In this document: piece by piece, positions 49,341-56,980 of the stretch
Layout of the letters: every line of letters begins with the position of its first letter
Numbering within the stretch: the first letter of the stretch is position 1
From: Streptomyces sp. TLI_235
GTDB taxonomy: Bacteria > Actinomycetota > Actinomycetes > Streptomycetales > Streptomycetaceae
NCBI GenBank assembly: GCA_002300355.1
Contig: NSGV01000002.1
Coordinates: 372,001 to 436,000, forward strand
Direction: 5' to 3'
Length of the DNA stretch: 64,000 nucleotides
Notes under the pieces: model-generated
What the model was told of the DNA's origin: nothing
Database searches by the model: none
Seen by the model: only the letters and a program-made list of their open reading frames with translations
Program-made: the position numbers and the translations under genes

Positions 49341-49877
49341 TCACCTCGGTGCGCCGCCGGGCCGCTCCGCGCGGAGCATGGAGAAGATCACCTGATCGTG
49401 CCACCGGCCCCCGCGCCACTGCGCGGAGCGCAGCACGCCCTCCTTGACGAAGCCCGCCTTCTCCAACGCGCGCTGCTCGGCGAGGTTGGCGCAGTCCGTC
49501 CAGGCTTGGAGCCGTTCGGCCCTGGTGTGGTCGAAGAGGTACTCGGCCAGCAGTCGCTGGGCCCGGGTGCCTATGCCGCGGCCGTGCGCGGCGGGCACCA
49601 GTCCGATCGCCAGGGTCCAGCAGGTGGACGTAGCGGGCCGCCCCCAGGTGCCGGCGAACCACTCGACCCTGCCCACCGTCCGGCCCGCCTCCGCGACGGA
49701 GAGCACGCCGCCGTCGGGGCCGAGCAGGCCGGTCTCCGCGAACTGCCGGCGCAGGTCGGCCGGTGAGCCGAAGCCGAACCACTGGTACTCGCCTGTCCCC
49801 TCCGGCCCGTTGAACTCTCGCTCGAACAGGCCGAGGTCGTCGGTGGTCACCGGGCGCAGGGTGATCTCGTCGGACAT
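49341..49877 (-). CDS. GNAT-family N-acetyltransferase (RimJ/RimL type)
   Basis: A 178-residue acetyltransferase: ITLRPVTTDDLGLFEREFNG at the start, the acetyl-CoA loop VPAAHGRGIGTRAQRLLAEY at about 108-127, and CANLAEQRALEKAGFVKEGV near the end, where the 'N..s.r..EKlGF..eG' pattern marks the RimJ/RimL (Acetyltransf_3) group. It acetylates an amino group of unknown identity. ATG 49877 is the family start; longer readings upstream are not protein-like. Confidence 0.9.
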   Translation of the reverse strand: MSDEITLRPVTTDDLGLFEREFNGPEGTGEYQWFGFGSPADLRRQFAETGLLGPDGGVLSVAEAGRTVGRVEWFAGTWGRPATSTCWTLAIGLVPAAHGRGIGTRAQRLLAEYLFDHTRAERLQAWTDCANLAEQRALEKAGFVKEGVLRSAQWRGGRWHDQVIFSMLRAERPGGAPR

Positions 49878-50157
49878 GGAACGGCTCCTGATCCTCTCGA
49901 CCACGGGGTTCGCCCCCGGGTGGCCGGCATGGGCTACGGCACCCGACTCTTCCACACATCGAGCCGCGCCCCTTGTGGCTGCCCCTGACGGTTCGTCGTG
50001 CAGGCGGTCTTTACGGGAACTGTCCTGAACATGTAAAACAACGTACTCCGGCGGCACCCCTCCCGCCGTGACCCCCTCTCAGGTTCGGCGCCACGCTCCC
50101 CGGGCTCCGCGCACACCCCTCGCGGTGCCCGTACCTCCCCACACACCGAGGAGCACG

Positions 50158-51789
50158 ATGCGCATTCCCCGCAGCACCGCCGTGGCCACCGCCGCCGTCG
50201 TCGTGGCGGGCGCTCTGGTGTCCGCCGCCGCACCGTCCGCGGGTGCGGCCGGCCGTCCGGTTCCGGCGCCGCAGGCGGTTGCCGCCGCCGAGGCGGCGAT
50301 GGCCTCGCACGCAGCCCAACTCGGCGTCGGCGAGCGGCAGTCCAGTTCGGTCCGGGATGTCGTCACGGACGCCGACGGCAGCCGGCACGTCCGGTTCGAC
50401 CGCAGCTACGCCGGCCTGCCGGTGCTCGGCGGCGACCTGGTCGTGCACCTGGGGCCGGACGGCTCCTACCGCGGCGCGGACCGTGCGGCGACCACCGATC
50501 TTGCGGTGCCGTCCACCACCCCGTCCGTCTCCAAGGAGGCCGCCGCCGCGCAGGCGGGCGCGGAGCTCGTCCGCGCCGTGCCCGGCCGGACCACCGTCCA
50601 GCAGGGCGCGCAGCCGCAGTTGGTGGTGGACGCGCGGTCCGGCACCCCACGGCTGGCCTGGCAGACCACCGCCGCCGGCACCGACTACCTGGGCAACCCG
50701 GTGGCCCGGACGGTGCTGACCGACGCGCGGACGGGCGCCAGGATCGACGCCTGGGACGGCCTGGAGACGGCGGCCGGCGACGGCGCCTCGCTGTACAGCG
50801 GGACGGTGCCGCTGGAGACCACCGCCTCCGGCAGCACCTTCCAGTTGAAGGACCCGACCCGCGGCAACACCTACACCGGTGACGCGGCCAACAAGACGGA
50901 CCTGTGCTTCGGTTCGATCTGCTTCAGCCGGGCGCCCGCCACGCTGTTCACCGACGCGGACAACCACTGGGGCAGCGGCGCCAACACCGACCGGGCGACC
51001 GCCGCCGTCGACGCGCAGTACGGCACCAACACCACCTGGGACTACTACAAGAACGTGCACGGGCGCTCCGGCATCGCGGGCGACGGCAAGGGCTCGTACA
51101 ACCGGGTGCACTACGGCAGCAACTACAACAACGCCTTCTGGCAGGACAGTTGCTTCTGCATGACGTACGGCGACGGCGACGGCTCGATCTTCGGGCCGCT
51201 GGTGTCGCTGGACGTGGCCGGGCACGAGATGTCGCACGGCGTGACCTCGCGCAGTGCCAAGCTCAACTACTCGGGCGAGTCCGGCGGTCTGAACGAGGCG
51301 ACCTCCGACATCATGGGCACCCTGGTCGAGTGGTACGCCGCGAACGCCGCCGACCCGGGCGACTACCTGATCGGCGAGGAGGTCGTGAAGTCCGGCTTCG
51401 GCAAGCCCGCGCTGCGCTTCATGGACCAGCCGTCCAGGGACACCAAGTCCGCGGACTGCTGGAGTTCGGGCGTCGGCAACCTGGACGTGCACTACTCCTC
51501 GGGCGTGGCCAACCACTTCGCGTACCTGCTCGCGGAGGGCAGCGGCGCCAAGGTGGTCAACGGGGTGTCGTACAACAGCCCGACCTGCAACGGCTCCACC
51601 GTCTCCGGCATCGGCCGGGACGCGCTGGGCAAGGTCTGGTACCGGGCGCTGACCGTCTACATGACGTCCACCACGAACTACTCCGGTGCCCGGACGGCCA
51701 CCCTCAAGGCGGCGACCGACCTGTACGGCGCGGGCAGCGCCGAGTACGCGGCGGTCGCCGCGGCCTGGTCGGCGGTCAACGTGGGCTGA
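50158..51789 (+). CDS. Secreted M4-family neutral metallopeptidase (thermolysin-like)
   Basis: A 543-residue preproenzyme. Sec signal (VATAAVVVAGALVSAAAPSA) and a propeptide (FTP/PepSY-like: HVRFDRSYAGLPVLGGDLVV, PRLAWQTTAAGTDYLGNPVA) precede the mature domain. The zinc site is HEMSH at 356-360, with the third ligand Glu in GGLNEATSDIMGTL. The catalytic His lies in DVHYSSGVANHFAYLLAEG. The TLP C-terminal helix bundle ends AAVAAAWSAVNVG. It cleaves proteins outside the cell, probably during nutrient limitation. ATG 50158 after GAGGAG; the longer reading starts before the signal peptide. Confidence 0.93.
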   Translation: MRIPRSTAVATAAVVVAGALVSAAAPSAGAAGRPVPAPQAVAAAEAAMASHAAQLGVGERQSSSVRDVVTDADGSRHVRFDRSYAGLPVLGGDLVVHLGPDGSYRGADRAATTDLAVPSTTPSVSKEAAAAQAGAELVRAVPGRTTVQQGAQPQLVVDARSGTPRLAWQTTAAGTDYLGNPVARTVLTDARTGARIDAWDGLETAAGDGASLYSGTVPLETTASGSTFQLKDPTRGNTYTGDAANKTDLCFGSICFSRAPATLFTDADNHWGSGANTDRATAAVDAQYGTNTTWDYYKNVHGRSGIAGDGKGSYNRVHYGSNYNNAFWQDSCFCMTYGDGDGSIFGPLVSLDVAGHEMSHGVTSRSAKLNYSGESGGLNEATSDIMGTLVEWYAANAADPGDYLIGEEVVKSGFGKPALRFMDQPSRDTKSADCWSSGVGNLDVHYSSGVANHFAYLLAEGSGAKVVNGVSYNSPTCNGSTVSGIGRDALGKVWYRALTVYMTSTTNYSGARTATLKAATDLYGAGSAEYAAVAAAWSAVNVG

Positions 51790-51804
51790 GCAGCCGAGCA
51801 GGCA

Positions 51805-51847
51805 GGCGCCCCGCTCCCCCGGATCCAGGCCGGCGGAGCGGGGCGCC
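51805..51847. terminator. Bidirectional hairpin after the metallopeptidase
   Basis: A perfect 13-bp stem, GGCGCCCCGCTCC (51805-51817) with GGAGCGGGGCGCC (51835-51847), and a 17-base loop. It lies between the convergent peptidase and PPOX genes. Confidence 0.65.
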
Positions 51848-51867
51848 GCACGTTCGGGGCGGCGCGC

Positions 51868-52269
51868 TCAGGCACGGCCGAGCGCGCGGTCGACCCGGAT
51901 CTCGATCACCACGCGGTCCGGGTTCACCCGCGGCGGACGGTACCGCTCGGTGTAGCGGGCCACCGCGTCGGCGACCGCGTCCGGGTCCTGGCTGACCGTC
52001 GCCACGCCCTCCAGGGTCGCCCAGCGCGCCCGGTCGACCTGGCAGAGCGCCACCCGCGCCCCGCCCTCGCCGGCCTCGGCCACATTGCGGGCCTTGCGGC
52101 TGGTCCGGCTGCTGATCACCCGGGCGGTCAGCGTCTCCGGGTCGAAGGTCGCGCCGACCGGCACCACGTGCGGCGTGCCGTCGGGGCGCAGCGTGGTGAG
52201 GGTGCACAGCTGGTACTCGCGCCAGAAGCCGAGGTAGGCGTCGTCGAGCGCGCGCAGGTCATGGGCCAT
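51868..52269 (-). CDS. Pyridoxamine-5'-phosphate-oxidase-fold (PPOX class, F420/flavin) protein
   Basis: A 133-residue split-beta-barrel protein: YLGFWREYQLCTLTTLRPDG, TPHVVPVGATFDPETLTARV, SRTSRKARNVAEAGEGGARV and FAVALC-type strands, closing with PDRVVIEIRVDRALG. Small actinobacterial members bind F420 or FMN and reduce various substrates. The ATG at 52269 is chosen over 52278 because TAACAT, 6 bases upstream, could be the -10 box of a leaderless transcript. Confidence 0.85.
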   Translation of the reverse strand: MAHDLRALDDAYLGFWREYQLCTLTTLRPDGTPHVVPVGATFDPETLTARVISSRTSRKARNVAEAGEGGARVALCQVDRARWATLEGVATVSQDPDAVADAVARYTERYRPPRVNPDRVVIEIRVDRALGRA

Positions 52270-52370
52270 GACCCGCATGTTACGGACCCGGTACGCCCTC
52301 GCTGCCTGCCGGGGAGCCTCCGGCGGTAGCGTGCTGGGCTGCAGTAGCGTGATCGACCAGAGGAAACGGA

Positions 52371-53798
52371 GTGCCGGTGGTGGGGTTGGCCGAGCAGACG
52401 GCGGGTGGGGCGATCTTCGGGCCGGTGGTGCCGGGCTTCGCGCCGTGGCCCCCGCAGGGGGACGGCAAGCAGCGCGGCAAGGCGCTCCGGGAGCGGGCGC
52501 CGCGGGCGGCGCACGCCCGGTTCGAGGTGTCGGCCGACCGGCCGACGGTGGCCGAGGCGGTGGCGGAGGCGAACATCGGGCGCCTGGAGCACCTGGTGCC
52601 GATAAGAGTGGGCCGGATGGCGGCCTCGCCGTTCGCCTTCCTGCGCGGATCGGCCGGGTTGATGGCCTTCGACCTGGCGGACAGCCCGGTGTCGGGGGTG
52701 GTGGCGCAGCTGTGCGGTGACGCGCATGCGGCGAATTTCGGCCTGTACGGGGATGCCCGCGGCCGGCTGGTGATCGACATCAACGACTTCGACGAGACCG
52801 CGCCGGGTCCGTGGGAGTGGGACCTGAAGCGGCTGGCGGCGAGCCTGGTGCTGGCGGGCCGGCAGGCCGGCGCGTCGGAGGACGTGTGCCGGCAGGCGGC
52901 GTTCCACGCCTCGTCCTCGTACCGGAGGACGGTGCGCAAGCTGGCGAAGCTGCCCGCGCTGGACGCCTGGAACGCGATCGCCGACGAGCACCTGGTGGCC
53001 TTCGCCGAGGCGCACGACCTGGCGGGGGTGCTGGAGGCGGTGGCGGAGAAGGCTCTGCGCAACACCAGTGCCCGGTTCGCAGCGAAGTCGACGGTCCGTC
53101 AGGAGGACGGCAGCTGGCGGTTCACGCCGGCGCCGCCGGTGCTGAGCCGGGTGCCGGAGGCGGAGGCCGCGGCGGCGGCGGGCTCGCTGGCGGCGTACCT
53201 GTCGACGGTGGCGCCGGAGATGCAGCCGCTGCTGAGCCGGTACAGCATCCAGGACGTGGCGTTCCGGATCGTCGGCACGGGCAGTGTCGGCACGCGGGCG
53301 TACGTGGTGCTGCTGGTCGACCAGCGGGAGCAGCCGCTGGTGCTGCAGGTGAAGGAGGCGCGGCCGTCGGTGCTGCTGCCGCACCTGGCCCGGGCCGGTT
53401 TCGCGGTCTCCGGCCTGCCGGGGCACGAGGGGCAGCGGGTGGTGCTCGGTCAGCGGCGCATCCAGGTGGTCTCCGACGTGCTGATGGGCTGGACGACCGT
53501 CGACGGCCTGCCGTACCAGGTGCGGCAGTTCCGCAACCGCAAGGGCAGTGTCGACCCGGCCGCGCTGCGCCCGGACCAGTTGGACGACTACGGCCGCCTG
53601 ACCGGCGCGCTGCTCGCCCGGGCGCACACGCACACCGCGAACGCGGCGGTGCTCGCCGGGTACTGCGGCAGGAGCGAGGAGCTGGACGAGGCGATGGCGG
53701 CGTTCGCGGTGGCCTACGCGGACCGCAGCGAGGCAGACCACGCGGAGCTGCTGGCCGCGGTCCGGTCCGGGAAGCTCCCTGCGGAGAACGGAATCTGA
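52371..53798 (+). CDS. DUF2252 family protein
   Basis: A 475-residue protein with the DUF2252 hallmarks: RMAASPFAFLRGSAGLMAFD, VAQLCGDAHAANFGLYGDAR and INDFDETAPGPWEWDLKRLA, then IVGTGSVGTRAYVVLLVDQ, LVLQVKEARPSVL and YQVRQFRNRKGSVDP. The 'CGDAHxxNFG...INDFDE' loop mirrors the catalytic and metal motifs of aminoglycoside/choline kinases, so the fold is kinase-like; the reaction is unknown. GTG 52371 follows AGAGGAAACGGA. Confidence 0.88.
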   Translation: MPVVGLAEQTAGGAIFGPVVPGFAPWPPQGDGKQRGKALRERAPRAAHARFEVSADRPTVAEAVAEANIGRLEHLVPIRVGRMAASPFAFLRGSAGLMAFDLADSPVSGVVAQLCGDAHAANFGLYGDARGRLVIDINDFDETAPGPWEWDLKRLAASLVLAGRQAGASEDVCRQAAFHASSSYRRTVRKLAKLPALDAWNAIADEHLVAFAEAHDLAGVLEAVAEKALRNTSARFAAKSTVRQEDGSWRFTPAPPVLSRVPEAEAAAAAGSLAAYLSTVAPEMQPLLSRYSIQDVAFRIVGTGSVGTRAYVVLLVDQREQPLVLQVKEARPSVLLPHLARAGFAVSGLPGHEGQRVVLGQRRIQVVSDVLMGWTTVDGLPYQVRQFRNRKGSVDPAALRPDQLDDYGRLTGALLARAHTHTANAAVLAGYCGRSEELDEAMAAFAVAYADRSEADHAELLAAVRSGKLPAENGI

Positions 53799-53805
53799 CG
53801 ATTCG

Positions 53806-53841
53806 TCGGCCATCGGCGGACTCCGGTCCTCCGATGGCCGA
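53806..53841 (+). terminator. Terminator hairpin after the DUF2252 gene
   Basis: A 16-bp stem with one mismatch, TCGGCCATCGGCGGAC (53806-53821) with GTCCTCCGATGGCCGA (53826-53841), and a TCCG tetraloop. It starts 8 bases after the stop. Confidence 0.75.
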
Positions 53842-54014
53842 TTCACGTCCTTCCGGCGCGTTCGTCGTACCCGTACGGTCGGGTGTCGGGACGGGTGCCG
53901 CGGCCGCGGTGCCCGGACACGGCCCGCACACACCTGCACGAGTGAACGCCCGGACCCACGCGTCCGCCTGCGGTCCGCGGGCGGACGGCCGGGCGCCGAC
54001 GCCTGGAGGACCGG

Positions 54015-55217
54015 ATGACCACCGCGCGCCCCGCGGCCCCCGACATGCCCGCCCTCGTCCCGCTGCACTGCCTGCGCCACGCCGAACCCGGTCCGCCGCG
54101 GCTCGCCGCGCTGCCCACCGGCACGCCGGTCTGGGTGGTGACCCGGCACGCCGACGTCCGCCAGCTGCTGGCCGACCCGCGGCTGAACCGGGCCTCGCTG
54201 TTCGCCCCGGACGCCCCCGCCACCACGCTGGTGCCGAACCTGCTGGACGACCCGCAGGCGATGCTCAACCTGGACGGCGAGGAGCACCAGCGCCTGCGCC
54301 GCACCGTGCAGCGGGCGTTCACCCCCCGGGCGATCGCCCGCTGGCGGCCCTGGGTGGGCTCGGTGGTGGAGGACCTGCTGGACGGCCTGGAGGCGGCCGG
54401 CTCGCCCGCGGACGTGATCGGCGCGTTCAGCCGTCCGCTGCCGGTTGCGGTGATCAGCCGGCTGATGGGCCTGGACGGCCTCGACTACGAGCGGCTCGGC
54501 CGCTGGAGCGACCACGCGCTGTCGGCCACCGCGTACACGGCGGAGGAGATCCGGCAGGCGATGCAGGAGTTCGGCCGGTTCGGGCAGCAGGTCGTCGACG
54601 AGCGGCGCAAGGACCCGGGCGAGGACCTGGTGAGCAGCCTGGTGGAGGCCGCCGACCGCACCGAGGGCGTCACCGAGGCGCAGCTCGTCTCGTTGGTCTG
54701 CGGCCTGGTGGTGGCCGGGCACGAGACCACGATGACCTCGCTCGGCAACGCCCTGGTCTACCTGCTGTCGGACGGCTCCGGCGGCTGGGCCCGGATCGCG
54801 GCGAGCGAGGCGGAGGCGTCCGCGGCGGCCGAGCAGTTGCTGCGGGCGGTGCCGCTCGGCGACCAGCAGACCGCGCCCGGGCTGCTGCGCCGCGCGGTCG
54901 AGGACGTGGAGATCGGCGGGGTGCTGATCCCGGCCGGCAGTGTGGTCGCCGCGGACGCCCGCACGGCCAACCACGACCCGTCGGTCTACCCGGAGGGCAT
55001 CCCGCTGTTCGAGCCGCTCGGCACGCCCAGCCTGACCTTCGGCGCGGGCCCGCACCACTGCCTCGGCGCCTGGCTGGCCCGGATGGAGCTGGAGCTCGCC
55101 CTGCACGGGCTGGCCCGGCGCTTCCCGTCGCTGCGGGCGGTCGACGCGCCGGAGGCGATCGAGTGGCGGCGCGGCCTGCTCACCCGCAGCCCGCTGCGGC
55201 TGGCGGTGGCCTGGTGA
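54015..55217 (+). CDS. Cytochrome P450 with altered ExxR motif
   Basis: A 400-residue bacterial P450. The I-helix oxygen-activation motif is LVVAGHETTMTSLGNAL (AGxET). The haem loop is FGAGPHHCLGAWLAR with the axial ligand Cys349. In the K-helix the family usually has E-E-L-L-R, with the second Glu forming the ExxR triad. Here the sequence is AEQLLRAVPLG, so that Glu is Gln274 while Arg277 is kept. The rest of the fold (LRRTVQRAFTPRAIARWRPW, ANHDPSVYPEG) is normal. The substrate is unknown. It is translationally coupled (GTGA) to a ferredoxin, its likely redox partner. Confidence 0.92.
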   Translation: MTTARPAAPDMPALVPLHCLRHAEPGPPRLAALPTGTPVWVVTRHADVRQLLADPRLNRASLFAPDAPATTLVPNLLDDPQAMLNLDGEEHQRLRRTVQRAFTPRAIARWRPWVGSVVEDLLDGLEAAGSPADVIGAFSRPLPVAVISRLMGLDGLDYERLGRWSDHALSATAYTAEEIRQAMQEFGRFGQQVVDERRKDPGEDLVSSLVEAADRTEGVTEAQLVSLVCGLVVAGHETTMTSLGNALVYLLSDGSGGWARIAASEAEASAAAEQLLRAVPLGDQQTAPGLLRRAVEDVEIGGVLIPAGSVVAADARTANHDPSVYPEGIPLFEPLGTPSLTFGAGPHHCLGAWLARMELELALHGLARRFPSLRAVDAPEAIEWRRGLLTRSPLRLAVAW

Positions 55218-55504
55218 GCGGAACGGCACAGGACGGCACGGCACAGGACGGGACGGCACAGGGCGGCATGGCACGGAGCGACGGCCTGGAGGTGCGGGTG
55301 GACCGGGTCCGCTGCGTGGGCACCGGCCTGTGCGCGGCGGCCGCCCCGGGCGACGTCCTGCTCGGCCCGGACGGCAGGGCGCAGCCCCGGCACGCCAGGG
55401 CCGAGGCCTCGGCGCGGCTGACCGACGCCGCCGAAATGTGCCCGACCGAGGCGCTGACGGTGCATCGGGTGGCGACCGGGGAGCTGGTCGCCCCGCTCGA
55501 CTGA
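55214..55504 (+). CDS. [3Fe-4S]-type ferredoxin, partner of the P450
   Basis: A ferredoxin of 96 residues if started at GTG 55214, or 78 from ATG 55268. The core has CVGTGLCAAAAPGDV and AAEMCPTEALTV, i.e. C-x5-C...C-P, the single [3Fe-4S] pattern of P450-linked ferredoxins. The GTG overlaps the P450 stop. The first 20 codons are a 15-bp tandem repeat (AQDGT-AQDGT-AQGGM) unlike any ferredoxin, so the ATG inside the third unit is a plausible true start. It would carry electrons from a reductase such as the FprA-like protein at 3.3 kb to the P450. Confidence 0.88.
   Translation: MSGTAQDGTAQDGTAQGGMARSDGLEVRVDRVRCVGTGLCAAAAPGDVLLGPDGRAQPRHARAEASARLTDAAEMCPTEALTVHRVATGELVAPLD
55226..55270 (+). 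repeat. 15-bp tandem repeat, three units
   Basis: Units of 15 bp at 55226-55240, 55241-55255 and 55256-55270 (first unit GCACAGGACGGCACG), each with one or a few changes, encode A-Q-D/G-G-T/M. They lie between the P450 stop and the conserved ferredoxin core. Confidence 0.75.
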
Positions 55505-55516
55505 GCGCCGCGGCCG

Positions 55517-55548
55517 TGCCGGAGCCCTCCGTGGCGGGGGCTCCGGCA
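55517..55548. terminator. Bidirectional hairpin after the ferredoxin
   Basis: A perfect 11-bp stem, TGCCGGAGCCC (55517-55527) with GGGCTCCGGCA (55538-55548), and a 10-base loop, between the convergent ferredoxin and MFS genes. Confidence 0.6.
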
Positions 55549-55553
55549 GGCCG

Positions 55554-56765
55554 TCAGTTCGGCTGCGGCTGCGGTGCCGTCCCGGCGGCGGTGGCGCCCG
55601 CGACGACCGCGGAGAACCCGCCGCCGCGCCGGTCGGCCACCCAGGAGAGGGTGGCGATCGCGCAGCCGGCCAGCGCGAGGCCGGCGCCGACCAGGGTGGG
55701 CGAGGTCCAGCCCCAGCCGGCGCTCAGGGCGAGGCCGCCGAGCCAGGCGCCCTGGGCGTTGCCGAGGTTGAAGGCGCCCTGCACGGTGGCGGAGGCCAGC
55801 GTGGGCGCGTTCCTGGCCTTCTGCAGCACCAGGGTCTGCACGGTCGGCACCACGGCGAAGCCGAAGACGCCGATCAGCACCACCGTCACGGCGGCCGACC
55901 ACGCGGCGTGCGCGGTCACCGCGAAGACGCCGAGCGCGAGCGCCATCAGCAGGAAGGCCGCGCAGATGCTGGGCCGCAGCGCCCGGTCGGCGGCCCAGCC
56001 GCCGAGCGCGTTGCCGATGGTGAAGCCGACCCCGAACAGGGCGAGGACGAGCGTCACCGAGCTGTCCGCGAAGCCGGTGACCTCGGTGAGCAGCGGGGTG
56101 ATGTAGCTGTAGCAGGCGAACAGGCCTGCGCAGCCGACGACGACGGTGGCCAGGGCGAGCCAGAGCTGTCCGCTGCGGAAGGCTGAGAGTTCGTGCCGCA
56201 GGCCGGCCTGCGGGTGGCTGGGCAGCGGCGGGACGAACCGGGCGATCGCCGCCGCGCCGAGGCCGCCGATCGCAACGACGACGAGCATGGCGGCGCGCCA
56301 GCCGAGCTGTTGGCCGAGCAGGGTGGCGGCGGGCACGCCGAGGATGTTCGCGACCGTCAGCCCGGAGAACATCACGGAGACCGCCCGGGCCCGCAGGTGC
56401 GGGGCGGCGAGTTCGGCGGCGGCGACCGCGCCGGCGCCGAAGAACGCGCCGTGCGGCAGGCCGGTGACCAGCCGGGCGGCGGCGAGGAAGGCGAAGTTCG
56501 GGGCGATCGCGCACAGCAGGTTGCCGACGGTGAACAGGCCGGTCAGGCCGGTCAGGACGGCCTTGCGCGGCAGCCGGGCGCAGAGCACGGTGAGCAGCGG
56601 CGCACCGATGACCACGCCGAGCGCGTACAGCGAGACCAGCCAGCCCGCCTGCGGGATGGAGACGTGCAGGCCGTCGGCGATCTGCGGCAGCAGTCCCATC
56701 GCGGCGAACTCGGTGGTGCCGATGGCGAAGGCGGTGACGGCGAGGGCGACGAGCGCCAGGGGCAT
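55554..56765 (-). CDS. Major facilitator superfamily transporter (DHA1 / AraJ-like)
   Basis: A 403-residue, 12-helix membrane transporter. It opens MPLALVALAVTAFAIGTTEF and has the first cytoplasmic loop VLCARLPRKAVLTGLTGLFT (the positively charged loop 2-3 of MFS) and helix pairs such as LVTGLPHGAFFGAGAVAAAE with the motif-C-like GVPAATLLGQQLGWRAAM. The 'TTEF...G.LP.IA..L..s...AG.l.t.YAlG...gaP' opening is that of the DHA1 arabinose/drug exporters (AraJ, YdhP). The exported substrate is unknown. ATG 56765. Confidence 0.9.
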   Translation of the reverse strand: MPLALVALAVTAFAIGTTEFAAMGLLPQIADGLHVSIPQAGWLVSLYALGVVIGAPLLTVLCARLPRKAVLTGLTGLFTVGNLLCAIAPNFAFLAAARLVTGLPHGAFFGAGAVAAAELAAPHLRARAVSVMFSGLTVANILGVPAATLLGQQLGWRAAMLVVVAIGGLGAAAIARFVPPLPSHPQAGLRHELSAFRSGQLWLALATVVVGCAGLFACYSYITPLLTEVTGFADSSVTLVLALFGVGFTIGNALGGWAADRALRPSICAAFLLMALALGVFAVTAHAAWSAAVTVVLIGVFGFAVVPTVQTLVLQKARNAPTLASATVQGAFNLGNAQGAWLGGLALSAGWGWTSPTLVGAGLALAGCAIATLSWVADRRGGGFSAVVAGATAAGTAPQPQPN

Positions 56766-56980
56766 GAGGGGCTCCGGGGTGCGCCGGCGGTGCGGCGGCT
56801 TCGCTGGGATCGGCGGGCGGTCGCCGCTGACCGTCCCGGGGCCGCGCCGATCCCGGGGTGACGGCGGGGCGGGGAGGATTTCCCCCGGTCCGGTCGGGAT
56901 CGGGCGTGTTCGTACCGGATGCTAGCGCTCGGCGCCCGGCCGCCCGGCGCCGGGGTGCGACCGGCCGGCCGGGCCCCGGG

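Noticed and set aside
55214..55270. Considered a transposon footprint or CRISPR-like array
   Set aside because: Only three contiguous 15-bp units with no spacers and no flanking duplication; it is a simple coding tandem repeat.
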